From positions 1,445,501 through 1,509,500 of the forward strand of contig NZ_CP067169.1 in NCBI RefSeq assembly GCF_028553885.1: a DNA stretch of 64,000 nt, written 5' to 3'. The translations under genes were made by a program, and so were the position numbers. The DNA comes from Paracoccus aestuarii. Its GTDB lineage: Bacteria > Pseudomonadota > Alphaproteobacteria > Rhodobacterales > Rhodobacteraceae. Positions 23,346-32,345 of this stretch are shown in pieces (positions within the stretch are counted from its first letter, which is position 1; every line of letters begins with the position of its first letter). A model generated the notes under the pieces. It did not search any database, was not told where the DNA came from, and saw only the letters and a program-made list of their open reading frames with translations.

Positions 23346-25640
23346 ATGGCTGACGACTATCCCAAGGTGGATCGCGTGATGGGGGGGCCTGCGGGCTGGA
23401 TCTCTGTCGCCTTCCCGGCGATCCTGTTTCTGTATTTCCTGGGGTGGCTGCCCCAGATCGCCCAGGGGCCGCAGGTCCACGGCTTTGATTGGGTGCCCTC
23501 GCTCGGGGTGCGCCTGTCGGTGCTGCTGGACGGGCTGAGCCTGACCTTCGCGCTGCTGATCACCGGGATCGGCACGGCGGTCACGCTCTATTCGGCCCGC
23601 TATCTGGGCCAGCATCCCGATTATCCCCGATTTGTCAGCTATCTGCTGATGTTCATGGTGGGGATGCTGGGGCTGGTCCTGGCCGACAACCTGATCGCGC
23701 TGTTCGTGTTCTGGGAGGTGACGACCATCGCCTCCTATCTGCTGATCGGCTTCAATGCCGACAGCGCCAAGTCGCGGCGTTCGGCGCTGCAGGCGCTGCT
23801 GGTCACGGGGACGGGCGGGCTGATCCTGCTGGCGGGCATCATCGTCATCGGCAATGTCGCGGGCACGTTCGAGCTGTCGCAGATCACCCAGCAGGGCGAT
23901 CTGATCCGCGCCCATCCCTGGTATCTGGCGATCCTGCTGCTGTTCCTGGCAGGGGGCTTCACCAAATCCGCGCAGGTGCCGTTCCATTTCTGGCTGCCCA
24001 ATGCCATGGCCGCGCCGACGCCGGTTTCGGCCTATCTGCACAGCGCCACGATGGTGAAGGCGGGCGTGTTCCTGATGGCGCGGATGAACCCCGCGCTTGG
24101 CGGCACGGATGCCTGGTTCTGGATCCTGACGCTGTTCGGCGGTGTCACGGCGGTCTTCGCCTCGGTCATGGCGCTGCGCCAGACCGACATCAAGCAGGTG
24201 CTGGCCTATACCACGCTGATGGCGCTCGGCACGCTGACGATGTTCCTGGGGGCGGGCACGCATTACGCGATCATGGCGGCGATGCTGTTCCTGGTGGTGC
24301 ATTCGCTCTACAAGGCGGCGCTGTTCTTGATGATCGGCATCGTCGATCACGCCACCGGCACCCGCGAGGCGGGCGTGCTGGGGGGTCTGTCCAAGGCGAT
24401 GCCGCTGACCGGGCTGGCGGCGGCCATGGCCGCGATCAGCATGGCGGGCATCCCGCCCATGGTCGGCTTCATCGGCAAGGAATTCATGTACAAGGCGGGG
24501 CTGGGCCTCGGCGGCTTCGGCGCCTTCTGGGTCACGGTCATGGCCTTCGCCGCATCGGTGATGATGTTCGCCGTCGGCGGGATCGTCGCGCTGAAGCCCT
24601 TCCGCGGCGATCTGCGCCCCACGCCCACCGAGGCGCATGAGGGGCCTTGGCCCATGCTGGCCGGGCCGCTGGTCCTGGGCGCGCTGTCGCTGATCTTCGG
24701 CCTGGTGCCGGGGGTGCTGGGATATTACCTGGTCGGTCCCGCGACCCATGCCGTCTTCGGCGAGGTGCGTCCCGTGCATCTTTACCTGTGGGGCGGGTTC
24801 AACATGGCGCTGGTCCTGTCGATCCTGACCTTCGTGGCGGGCTGGCTGCTCTATCGCCGGCACGAGGCCGTGCGGGCGGGGCTGATGCGGTTCGAATCCC
24901 GCAACCCGGTCGATTTCGACGCGGGCTGGGACCGCCTGCTGGAGGGGTTCAAGGCCATGGCCGCCTGGCAGACCCGGATCATCCAGAACGGCGACCTGCC
25001 GCGCTACATGGCGGTCACCTTCGCCACCTTCGTGGTGCTGGTGGGCGGCACCTTCATCCTGCGCGGCGCCTTCGCGACCGGGGTGGGGATGACCACCGAC
25101 GGCGTGCATCCGATCCAGTGGACGGTGCTGGCGCTGATCATCGCGGGCGCCGTGCTGACGGTGATGACCCACAGCCGCATGACCGCTGTGGCGGGCATGG
25201 GCGCCGCGGGCATCGGGGTCGCGCTGCTCTTCATCATGTTCAGCGCGCCGGACGTGGCCATCACCCAGCTGCTGGTCGAGGTTCTGGTCGTCGTGCTGGT
25301 CAGCCTGGCGATGCTGCGGCTGCCCTATCTGCCGCGGCGCACCAAGGGCGGGTTCCGCACCGGCCATGCGGTCATCGCGGGCGGCATGGGGCTGATCACC
25401 ACGCTGCTGATGACCTCGATGCTGGCGGGGGCCTTCGATCCGCGCCTGACCCAGTTCTTCGAGGCGGCCTCCTATCCCGAGGCCTTCGGGCGCAACATCG
25501 TGAACGTGATCCTGGTCGATTTCCGCACCGTGGACACGTTCGGGGAAATCGTCGTCGTCGCCATCGCCGCGATCGGCGCGCTGGCCCTGCTGCGCGGCGG
25601 ATCGCCCCGCAGCCGGACCGACGCGGAAAAGGAGGGCTGA
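23346..25640 (+). CDS. mrpA: Na+/H+ antiporter subunit A
   Basis: Largest subunit of the Mrp multisubunit cation/proton antiporter, related to NuoL. The 764-residue membrane protein has the NuoL-like core with the key acid in F-V-F-W-E-V-T-T-I-A-S-Y and lysines in G-G-F-T-K-S-A-Q-V-P and M-V-K-A-G. A C-terminal part (about residues 570-750) contains the MrpB-related domain with S-A-P-D-V-A-I-T-Q-L-L-V-E-V. The ATG at 23346 begins MADDYPK; the frame extends upstream without family similarity. First gene of mrpABCDEFG; mrpB begins three bases later. Confidence 0.94.
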   Translation: MADDYPKVDRVMGGPAGWISVAFPAILFLYFLGWLPQIAQGPQVHGFDWVPSLGVRLSVLLDGLSLTFALLITGIGTAVTLYSARYLGQHPDYPRFVSYLLMFMVGMLGLVLADNLIALFVFWEVTTIASYLLIGFNADSAKSRRSALQALLVTGTGGLILLAGIIVIGNVAGTFELSQITQQGDLIRAHPWYLAILLLFLAGGFTKSAQVPFHFWLPNAMAAPTPVSAYLHSATMVKAGVFLMARMNPALGGTDAWFWILTLFGGVTAVFASVMALRQTDIKQVLAYTTLMALGTLTMFLGAGTHYAIMAAMLFLVVHSLYKAALFLMIGIVDHATGTREAGVLGGLSKAMPLTGLAAAMAAISMAGIPPMVGFIGKEFMYKAGLGLGGFGAFWVTVMAFAASVMMFAVGGIVALKPFRGDLRPTPTEAHEGPWPMLAGPLVLGALSLIFGLVPGVLGYYLVGPATHAVFGEVRPVHLYLWGGFNMALVLSILTFVAGWLLYRRHEAVRAGLMRFESRNPVDFDAGWDRLLEGFKAMAAWQTRIIQNGDLPRYMAVTFATFVVLVGGTFILRGAFATGVGMTTDGVHPIQWTVLALIIAGAVLTVMTHSRMTAVAGMGAAGIGVALLFIMFSAPDVAITQLLVEVLVVVLVSLAMLRLPYLPRRTKGGFRTGHAVIAGGMGLITTLLMTSMLAGAFDPRLTQFFEAASYPEAFGRNIVNVILVDFRTVDTFGEIVVVAIAAIGALALLRGGSPRSRTDAEKEG

Positions 25641-25643
25641 GAC

Positions 25644-26060
25644 ATGCAATCGCTGATCCTGACCACCACCACGCGCCTGCTGGCGGCCCTGCTGCTGATG
25701 TTTTCGGTCTATTCGCTGCTGCGCGGGCATAACCTGCCCGGCGGCGGCTTCATCGGCGGGCTGATCGGGGCGACGGCCTTCATCCTCTATACCATCGCGA
25801 CATCGGTGGACGAGGCGCGGACCGCGCTGCGGATCGACCCGTCGAACCTGGCGATGCTGGGCCTGGGGGTCGCGGGCCTGTCGGGCCTGGCCGCGGGCTT
25901 CTTCGGCCAGCCCTTCTTCACCGGCCAGTGGCTGTTCCTGTTTCAGGACGGCGACAGCTACCTGCCGATCTCATCCGTCCTGTTTTTCGATATCGGAGTC
26001 TACATGGCCGTCTTCGGCGGAATCCTGACCCTGGTCTTTGCCATGGAACAGGAGATCTGA
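25644..26060 (+). CDS. mrpB: Na+/H+ antiporter subunit B
   Basis: A 138-residue membrane protein with four hydrophobic segments and the MnhB motif [14 protein letters not shown], diagnostic for the family. It sits in the membrane next to MrpA and C and is needed for antiport. It lies between mrpA (three bases) and mrpC (GTG start two bases after its stop). Confidence 0.94.
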   Translation: MQSLILTTTTRLLAALLLMFSVYSLLRGHNLPGGGFIGGLIGATAFILYTIATSVDEARTALRIDPSNLAMLGLGVAGLSGLAAGFFGQPFFTGQWLFLFQDGDSYLPISSVLFFDIGVYMAVFGGILTLVFAMEQEI

Positions 26061-26062
26061 AC

Positions 26063-26497
26063 GTGGAGCTTCTTCTGTCCCTGACCATCGGCGTGCTGGT
26101 GGCGACATCGACCTATCTGATGCTGGACCGCAATGTGCTGCGCTTCCTGTTCGGGCTGGTGCTGCTGTCCAATGCCGTCAACCTGGTGATCTTTGCCGCG
26201 GGCCGCCTGACGGCCGGTGCGCCGCCCCTGATCGACGCGGGCGAATACGCCCCCACCGGCGTGGTGGCCAATGCGCTGCCGCAGGCGCTGGTGCTGACGG
26301 CCATCGTCATCGGCTTCGGCCTGCTGGCCTTCACGCTGGCGCTGGTCTATCGCACCTTCATGACGCTCGGCACCGTCAACAGCGACGAGATGCGCATCGC
26401 CGAACCGCGCGACGGCCGTGACGAGGATACCGGCAGGCTGGGCCTGGGCCGGGCCAATCCCGACAAACCCGCCACCGGGCAGGAGGCCGGAATATGA
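26063..26497 (+). CDS. mrpC: Na+/H+ antiporter subunit C
   Basis: A NuoK-like subunit with three hydrophobic helices, 144 residues. Family marks are Y-L-M-L-D-R-N-V-L-R-F-L-F-G and L-L-S-N-A-V-N-L, then the conserved P-Q-A-L-V-L-T-A-I-V-I-G-F. It starts with GTG at 26063, with AGGAG nine bases upstream. It carries a charged C-terminal tail of about 35 residues after the last helix. The stop overlaps the mrpD start (ATGA). Confidence 0.93.
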   Translation: MELLLSLTIGVLVATSTYLMLDRNVLRFLFGLVLLSNAVNLVIFAAGRLTAGAPPLIDAGEYAPTGVVANALPQALVLTAIVIGFGLLAFTLALVYRTFMTLGTVNSDEMRIAEPRDGRDEDTGRLGLGRANPDKPATGQEAGI

Positions 26498-27993
26498 GCT
26501 GGCTTCTGGTCTATCCCATCCTGATCCCGCTGTTCACGGCGGTCCTGGCCTATCTGTTCCGCAACTCCCCCGCCGGGCGCTGGATTTCGGTCGTGGGCAC
26601 GCTGGCGCTGCTGCTGGCCTCGGTCATGCTGATGTCCGAGGTGCTGGACCAAGGCGTCGTCGCGGGCCAGATGTCGAACTGGGACGCGCCCTTCGGCATC
26701 ACCCTGGCGGCGGACCTCCTGGGCGCGGTCATGGTCGTGATCACCGCGATCACCGGCCTGGCCACCGTCATCTACACCTTGGCCGAGATCCCCGAGCGGC
26801 TGGAGAAGCTGGGCTTTCACGCCCTGCTGCAGACCCTGCTGATGGGCGTCTGCGGGTCCTTCCTGACGGGCGACCTGTTCAACCTCTATGTCTGGTTCGA
26901 GGTCATGCTGATCTCCAGCTTCGGCCTCTTGGTCCTGGGCGGGACGCGCGAACAACTGGATGGCGGCATCAAGTATGTGCTGCTGAACCTGGTCTCGACC
27001 ATCATGTTCCTGGCGGGGATCGGGCTGCTCTACGGCATGACCGGTACGCTGAACATGGCCGACCTGCACCTGGCCGTCCGCCAGGTCGAGAACCAGGGCC
27101 TGCTGACCACGGTCGCGGTGATGTTCATGGTGGCCTTCGGGGTCAAGGCGGCGCTGTTCCCGCTGTTCTTCTGGCTGCCGGCCTCCTATCACACGCCGCC
27201 GGTCGCGGTCTCGGCGATCTTTGCGGGCCTGCTGACCAAGGTGGGCGTCTATGCGCTGATCCGCATGTTCACGCTGATCTTCGACCAGGATGTGGGCTTC
27301 ACCCATACGCTGCTGCTGTGGCTGGCGGTGGTGACCATGGTCACCGGCGTCCTTGGCGCGGCGGCGATGAACGATTTCCGCCGCATCCTGTCCTTCCACA
27401 TCATCAGCCAGATCGGCTACATGGTGCTGGGCCTGGCGCTCTATACGCCCCTGGGGCTGGTGGGTGCGGTCTTCTACCTGGTCCACCACATCATCGTGAA
27501 GGCGAACCTGTTCTTCGTCGCGGGCGTGGCCAAGCGTATTGCGGGGTCCACGGACCTGTCGCGGATCGGGGGGCTTTACGCCCATGCGCCGGTCCTGGCC
27601 TTCCTGTTCCTGATCCCGGCATTCTCGCTGGCGGGCTTTCCGCCGCTGTCGGGCTTCTGGGCCAAATACGTCGTCGTCAAGGCCGCCCTGGACCTGGAGA
27701 TGTGGTTCGTCGCGGGCGTGTCGCTGGCCGTGGGCCTGCTGACGATCTTCTCGATGACCAAGATCTGGGGCGCGGCCTTCTGGCCGTCCCATCCCGACGG
27801 GATCAAGCCGCGCCTGTCGGACATCCCCACGGGCGAGCGCATGGCCCTGATGCTGCCCATCGTGGCCTTGGCCGCGCTGACCTGCATCATCGGCCTTTTC
27901 CCCGAACCCTTCGTGCAGTTCGCCGAGCGGTCGGCGCAGCAGCTGCTTGATCCGACCGAATATGTCACGACCGTCCTGGGGGTGCAGCCATGA
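26494..27993 (+). CDS. mrpD: Na+/H+ antiporter subunit D
   Basis: A 499-residue NuoN/NuoM-like proton-channel subunit with about 14 hydrophobic helices. The key acid lies in Y-V-W-F-E-V-M-L-I-S-S-F and the lysines in G-V-K-A-A-L-F-P and L-L-T-K-V-G-V-Y, as in complex I antiporter-like subunits. It overlaps mrpC and mrpE by four bases on each side, so all three are coupled in translation. Confidence 0.95.
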   Translation: MSWLLVYPILIPLFTAVLAYLFRNSPAGRWISVVGTLALLLASVMLMSEVLDQGVVAGQMSNWDAPFGITLAADLLGAVMVVITAITGLATVIYTLAEIPERLEKLGFHALLQTLLMGVCGSFLTGDLFNLYVWFEVMLISSFGLLVLGGTREQLDGGIKYVLLNLVSTIMFLAGIGLLYGMTGTLNMADLHLAVRQVENQGLLTTVAVMFMVAFGVKAALFPLFFWLPASYHTPPVAVSAIFAGLLTKVGVYALIRMFTLIFDQDVGFTHTLLLWLAVVTMVTGVLGAAAMNDFRRILSFHIISQIGYMVLGLALYTPLGLVGAVFYLVHHIIVKANLFFVAGVAKRIAGSTDLSRIGGLYAHAPVLAFLFLIPAFSLAGFPPLSGFWAKYVVVKAALDLEMWFVAGVSLAVGLLTIFSMTKIWGAAFWPSHPDGIKPRLSDIPTGERMALMLPIVALAALTCIIGLFPEPFVQFAERSAQQLLDPTEYVTTVLGVQP

Positions 27994-28466
27994 ACCTCTT
28001 TGCCATCAACATGGTGCTGGCCTTTGCCTGGGTCGCGCTGACCGGGGGGATGACCCTGGGGGGGCTGCTCACCGGCTTTCTGGTGGGTCTGGCCGCGATG
28101 TGGGTCGTCCGGCCGCTGTTCCCGGAAACGGGGCGCTATTTCCTGCGGCTCTATTACTGGGCGCGGCTGATCGTGATGTTCGTCTACGAGCTGGTCATCA
28201 GCTCGCTGCCGGTGGTGCGCGACGTGATGACGCCGGGACAGGCATCGAACCCGGCGCTGATCTCGGTGCCGCTGACGGTGACATCGGACCTGCAGATCAC
28301 GCTGCTGGCGAACTTCATCTCGCTGACGCCGGGGACGCTGTCGCTGGACGTGTCCAAGGATCGCAGCACGCTCTACATCCACGCGATGTTCGCCGACGAC
28401 CCTGACGCGATCCGCGCGCAGATCACCAACCGGTTCGAAGTCTGGGTCCGGGAGGCTACGGAGTGA
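27990..28466 (+). CDS. mrpE: Na+/H+ antiporter subunit E
   Basis: A 158-residue MnhE family protein with two or three hydrophobic helices at the N-terminus, followed by a soluble C-terminal domain with the marker N-F-I-S-L-T-P-G-T-L-S-L-D-V and L-Y-I-H-A-M. It overlaps mrpD (ATGA) and mrpF (GTGA). Confidence 0.93.
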   Translation: MNLFAINMVLAFAWVALTGGMTLGGLLTGFLVGLAAMWVVRPLFPETGRYFLRLYYWARLIVMFVYELVISSLPVVRDVMTPGQASNPALISVPLTVTSDLQITLLANFISLTPGTLSLDVSKDRSTLYIHAMFADDPDAIRAQITNRFEVWVREATE

Positions 28467-28762
28467 ACGACATGAGCATTCTGGATTACGCGATCATCCT
28501 GGGCTTTGCCCTGGTCATCCTGGGCGTGACGCTGGCCGCGATCCGGCTGGTGCGCGGCCCGACCCTGGCCGACCGCATCGTGGCCTTGGACGCGATGACG
28601 GTGCAGCTGGTCTCGTTCGGGGGTCTGGCGGCGCTGCAGGCGGCCAATGCGGGCTTTCTGGACGTGGCGGTGGTGCTGGCGCTGGTGGGCTTTCTGGCCA
28701 CCGTCTGCCTGGCGCGATACCTGGAACGCCGCATCCTGCTGGCGGCGGAGGACCTGACATGA
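28463..28762 (+). CDS. mrpF: Na+/H+ antiporter subunit F
   Basis: A 99-residue three-helix subunit with R-L-V-R-G-P-T-L-A-D-R-I-V-A-L-D, the MnhF signature. The GTG at 28463 overlaps the mrpE stop; an ATG at 28472 (three codons later, with GGAG eight bases upstream) is an equally good start. It overlaps mrpG by four bases. Confidence 0.92.
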   Translation: MNDMSILDYAIILGFALVILGVTLAAIRLVRGPTLADRIVALDAMTVQLVSFGGLAALQAANAGFLDVAVVLALVGFLATVCLARYLERRILLAAEDLT

Positions 28763-29118
28763 TCACCGAGCTGGTTGTCTCCTTCTTCGTCATCTCGGGC
28801 GGCATCTTCTGCTTTGCCGCGGGGCTGGGGCTGTTGCGCCTGCCGGATCTGCTGACGCGGATGCATGCCTCGACCAAGGCGGGCACCCTGGGATCCGGCC
28901 TGATCCTGGTGGCCGTGGCGATCAACTTTGCCGAAGGCACGGTCATCGCCCGCGCGGTGGCGGCGATCCTGTTCCTGCTGCTGACGGCGCCGGTCGCGGC
29001 GCATCTGATCGGGCGCGCGGCCTTCCGCACCGGTGTGCCCATGGCCGACAGGACCGAATGCGAGCCGGGCGTGGCCGAGGCCCTGCGCGAACGGCCCGGC
29101 GAAAAGGCCCCCGAATAG
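28759..29118 (+). CDS. mrpG: Na+/H+ antiporter subunit G
   Basis: The last Mrp subunit, 119 residues with three helices. L-G-L-L-R-L-P-D-L-L-T-R-M-H-A-S-T-K is the MnhG signature. A hydrophilic tail of about 25 residues follows the last helix. With all seven subunits present in the standard order and no frameshifts, the operon should encode a working antiporter. Confidence 0.93.
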   Translation: MITELVVSFFVISGGIFCFAAGLGLLRLPDLLTRMHASTKAGTLGSGLILVAVAINFAEGTVIARAVAAILFLLLTAPVAAHLIGRAAFRTGVPMADRTECEPGVAEALRERPGEKAPE

Positions 29119-29125
29119 GGGCAGG

Positions 29126-29150
29126 GGCCGCGCCCCGCACGGGCGCGGCC
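29126..29150 (+). terminator. GC-rich hairpin ending the mrp operon
   Basis: GGCCGCGCCC and its exact complement enclose a five-base loop seven bases after the mrpG stop. The ten-pair stem is very stable but has no T-run, so termination could be weak or Rho-assisted. Confidence 0.5.
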
Positions 29151-29233
29151 GCCGAAACGGGGCTTTCCAAACGCGGCGCATGGGCGTAAATCGTCGGGAT
29201 TGGCGGACGAACCGCCCGTTCCGAAAGAGCCGA

Positions 29234-30415
29234 ATGAGCCACGACATCCCCACCATCACCCGCACCGAAGACCTGGCCCGTTTCTGCGAGGCCGCGAAAT
29301 CCGCCCCCTATGTCACCGTCGACACGGAATTCCTGCGCGAGCGGACCTATTGGTCCAAGCTGTGCCTGATCCAGCTGGCCGTGCCGCCCGCATCGACGAC
29401 CCGCGACGCCGGGGGCGAGGCCGTGCTGGTCGATCCCCTAGCCGAGGGGCTGTCGCTGGAACCGCTCTATGACCTGTTCCGCCATACCGGCACGGTCAAG
29501 GTCTTCCATGCCGCGCGCCAGGACCTGGAGATCTTTCACCACGACGCGGGCATCTTTCCCACGCCCATGTTCGACACCCAGGTCGCGGCGATGGTCTGCG
29601 GCTTTGGCGAACAGGTCGGGTATGAGACCCTGGTCCGCAAGATTGCCAAGGCGAACCTGGACAAGTCCTCGCGCTTCACCGACTGGTCGCGCCGGCCGCT
29701 CTCGGATGCCCAGGCCGCCTATGCGCTGGCCGATGTGACGCATCTGCGGGTGATCTATGAATTCCTGTCGGCCGAGCTGAGGAAGACCGGGCGCGAGGCC
29801 TGGCTGGCCGAGGAGATGGCCGTCCTGACCGACCCCGAGACCTATATCACCCGCCCGGAGGAGGCCTGGATGAAGGTGCGCACCCGCACCAATTCGCCGC
29901 GCTTCCTGGCGATCCTGCGGGAACTGGCGCGGTTCCGGGAATCCTATGCCCAGGCCCGCGACATCCCCCGGTCGCGCGTCTACAAGGATGACGCGATGAT
30001 CGAGCTGGCCTCGACCAAGCCGCAGAACGAGGGCGATCTGGGCAAGTCCCGCCTGCTGCTGCGCGAGGCCCGCAAGGGCGATATCGCCGCCGGCATCCTG
30101 GCCGCCGTCAAGGCCGGGCTGGAGGCGCGCGACCTGCCCCAGCCCCGCAATGACGAACCGGGCAAGCCGGGCAATGCCGCCCTGTCGGACCTGCTGCGCG
30201 TGCTGCTGAAGGCCAAGGCCGATGCGGCGGGGGTGGCGCCCAAGCTGATCGCCTCATCTGCGGATCTGGATGCGATCGCCACGGGCGAACGCGACCTGCC
30301 CGCGCTGCAGGGCTGGCGGGCCGAGGTCTTCGGCCAGGACGCGCTGCGGCTGGCGGATGGCCAGATCGCGCTGTCGGCCAAGGGCGGTGCCGTCCGGGTC
30401 GTTCCGGCGGGCTGA
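29234..30415 (+). CDS. rnd: Ribonuclease D
   Basis: A 3'-5' exonuclease that trims stable RNA precursors such as tRNAs. The 393-residue protein has all DEDDy residues: D and E in VTVDTEFLRE, D in FHAARQDLEIF, and Y and D in Q-A-A-Y-A-L-A-D-V. An HRDC domain follows (about residues 205-290; F-L-A-I-L-R-E-L-A-R-F-R). I chose the ATG at 29234 (MSHDIPT); the frame upstream runs back into mrpG in another phase. Followed by the GNAT gene after seven bases. Confidence 0.94.
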   Translation: MSHDIPTITRTEDLARFCEAAKSAPYVTVDTEFLRERTYWSKLCLIQLAVPPASTTRDAGGEAVLVDPLAEGLSLEPLYDLFRHTGTVKVFHAARQDLEIFHHDAGIFPTPMFDTQVAAMVCGFGEQVGYETLVRKIAKANLDKSSRFTDWSRRPLSDAQAAYALADVTHLRVIYEFLSAELRKTGREAWLAEEMAVLTDPETYITRPEEAWMKVRTRTNSPRFLAILRELARFRESYAQARDIPRSRVYKDDAMIELASTKPQNEGDLGKSRLLLREARKGDIAAGILAAVKAGLEARDLPQPRNDEPGKPGNAALSDLLRVLLKAKADAAGVAPKLIASSADLDAIATGERDLPALQGWRAEVFGQDALRLADGQIALSAKGGAVRVVPAG

Positions 30416-30422
30416 GGGCGCG

Positions 30423-31388
30423 ATGGATCACCCCGTCATCCTGTCGCGGCCATGGCCCGAAGATGCGGGGCGGATCACCCGCGCCCTGGCCGATTGGGAC
30501 ACGGTGCGCTGGCTGACCACGCTGCCTTGGCCATACCGGCTGGAGGATGCGCGCGACTTCATCGCCGTGGCCGGGCTGGACGAATATGCGATCCGCATGG
30601 ACGACGCGCTGGTCGGCATGGTCCAGGCGGGCCGCGTCTTCGGCATCTGGATCGCGCCCGACTGCCAAGGGCGCGGCATCGGCCAGCGGGCGGCGGTCCT
30701 GGCGCTGTCGCGGCTGTTCGCGACGGGCGCGGCCTCGGTCCAGGCGCATTGCCTGCTGGGCAATCACCGGTCGCGCCACCTGCTGGACCGGATGGGATTT
30801 GTGGAAACCGGCCGCCTGACCCTGCAATCGCGCCCCCAAGGCGGCCCGGTCGAGGCCCATGCGCTGGAGCTGACCCGCGCGGGTTTTGCGGCGCGCCATG
30901 CCTTTTCCGTCACCACGCCGCGCCTGCGGATCGATACGCTGCGCCCGCAGGACGGCCCGGATCTGGACCGGCTGCTGGCCGATCCCCGCATCGCGCGGAT
31001 GATCCCGGCGACCGCCCCGGACCTTGGGGCGGATCAGGGCGACGGGCTGGGCCTGCCCCTGCGGCTGGCCGTGCGCCGGGACGGGCGGATGATCGGCGCG
31101 GTGGGCGTGACGGCGGACCGCCCGCCGATGCTGCGCTTTCTGCTGGACCCCGATCACGCCGGTCAGGGCCTGGGGCAGGAGATGGTCGCCGCCGTCCTGG
31201 CCGAACTGGCCGCCCGCCATGACCTGCCCGAGATCGCGGCGGAATGTTTCCTCGACGACCTTGCGGCGCGGCATCTGCTGAAGAACCAGGGCTTTCGCCG
31301 GTTTGAGGACATGACCCTGCCCGCCGCGCGGGCCGAGGGGCGGTCGGCGGCCGCGCTCTATCGCTGGCGGCGGGGGCTCTTGGCCTGA
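30423..31388 (+). CDS. Protein with two tandem GNAT acetyltransferase domains
   Basis: A 321-residue protein made of two acetyltransferase domains. The first (about residues 1-160) has I-A-P-D-C-Q-G-R-G-I-G-Q-R-A, a clean acetyl-CoA loop, then N-H-R-S-R-H-L-L-D-R-M-G-F. The second (about 165-315) has L-D-P-D-H-A-G-Q-G-L-G-Q-E-M and A-A-R-H-L-L-K-N-Q-G-F. Both loops look intact, so either might be active. Substrate unknown. It lies seven bases behind rnd and probably shares its mRNA. Confidence 0.87.
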   Translation: MDHPVILSRPWPEDAGRITRALADWDTVRWLTTLPWPYRLEDARDFIAVAGLDEYAIRMDDALVGMVQAGRVFGIWIAPDCQGRGIGQRAAVLALSRLFATGAASVQAHCLLGNHRSRHLLDRMGFVETGRLTLQSRPQGGPVEAHALELTRAGFAARHAFSVTTPRLRIDTLRPQDGPDLDRLLADPRIARMIPATAPDLGADQGDGLGLPLRLAVRRDGRMIGAVGVTADRPPMLRFLLDPDHAGQGLGQEMVAAVLAELAARHDLPEIAAECFLDDLAARHLLKNQGFRRFEDMTLPAARAEGRSAAALYRWRRGLLA

Positions 31389-31395
31389 GGGCCGG

Positions 31396-32154
31396 TCACT
31401 CCGTCTCGGGTGCGGTCTGGATCACGCGGAACATCGCGCGCCGTTCCTCGGGCGTTTCCGGCGGGGGCGCGGTGGTGACCGTCGGCGGGGCGCGCCGGCC
31501 CGGGCGGCGGGCGAATTCCGCGCTGCCCTCGGCAAAGCCGATGGTCGAGGGCGAAGGGGTGACGGTCTTGCCGCCCTCGATGATCGGCATCACCTCATCG
31601 TCGATCAGATCGAAGCGGCGCGGCGCGATGCCGGTATCGCCCTCGGCCACCAGGCAGCCCAGGGCGCGCGTCACGTCGCCCAGATCCGACCGCAGCGGCA
31701 GGAGCAGCATCTGCGCGGACAGGGCGGGGCGGGCATAATCGGCCTTGCCATGCAGCGTCAGCCGCGCGATCTGGGGTGCCTTGAACACGCTTTCCAGCAC
31801 GTCCGAGAACCGCCCCCGCGACGTCGTGTTCAGAAAGGCGCAGATCGGCATGCCGCGCACCTCCATCCCCATCAGGTCGATCAGGTGCCGCCCCGCCAGG
31901 CGCAGGCGTCCCGCCCCCGGCGCGATCCGTTCCAGGATGAAGGCGTAATCCAGCGTCCGAGCGATGCCGCGCGGGTCCACGTCCGACCGCGCCGGAATGG
32001 CCCGCCCGCGGCGGATGCCGTCCCAGTAATCGCGCATCTCGCGCAGGACGCGGTCCGGGCGGCAGGTCTCGTAATCCTGCAGGCGCAGGATCTGGCCGGC
32101 CGCGTCCTGCGGCAGGCCCGTCTTGCTGTCCGTTCCCTCTTCGCGTTCCGACAA
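31396..32154 (-). CDS. PAS domain-containing protein (PAS_5 type)
   Basis: About 252 residues. The middle matches an alphaproteobacterial PAS-like family: M-R-D-Y-W-D-G, A-I-P-A-R-S-D-V-D-P-R-G-I, Y-A-F-I-L-E-R-I-A-P-G and L-M-G-M-E-V-R-G-M-P. No output domain is present; a proline/arginine-rich tail follows. The start is uncertain: the TTG at 32154 has AAGGGTGG upstream and gives MSEREEGTDS; ATG at 32211 and an earlier codon at 32241 are in frame but lack ribosome sites. Members have no proven function. It converges with the GNAT gene. Confidence 0.75.
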   Translation of the reverse strand: MSEREEGTDSKTGLPQDAAGQILRLQDYETCRPDRVLREMRDYWDGIRRGRAIPARSDVDPRGIARTLDYAFILERIAPGAGRLRLAGRHLIDLMGMEVRGMPICAFLNTTSRGRFSDVLESVFKAPQIARLTLHGKADYARPALSAQMLLLPLRSDLGDVTRALGCLVAEGDTGIAPRRFDLIDDEVMPIIEGGKTVTPSPSTIGFAEGSAEFARRPGRRAPPTVTTAPPPETPEERRAMFRVIQTAPETE

Positions 32155-32345
32155 CGGTCCACCCTTCACACTTCGTCCGGCCTGCCAGAGGCCGATCTCA
32201 CACCCCACCATAACGCGGATGACCGCCCCGCGCCGAGTCATTTCCTGAACAAATGGTTAAGATCGTCGCGACCGCCGGGTCTTGACCGGGGCGCCCTGTC
32301 GTTGCATCCCGGGCCGGGACGACGGAAGGGCAAGGATAGTTCGCC

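Noticed and set aside
23016..25730. A 904-residue open frame antisense to mrpA
   Set aside because: Its translation is rich in His, Gln, Arg and Asp and shows no family motif; it is the usual open antisense frame of a high-GC gene, while mrpA on the plus strand has clear motifs.
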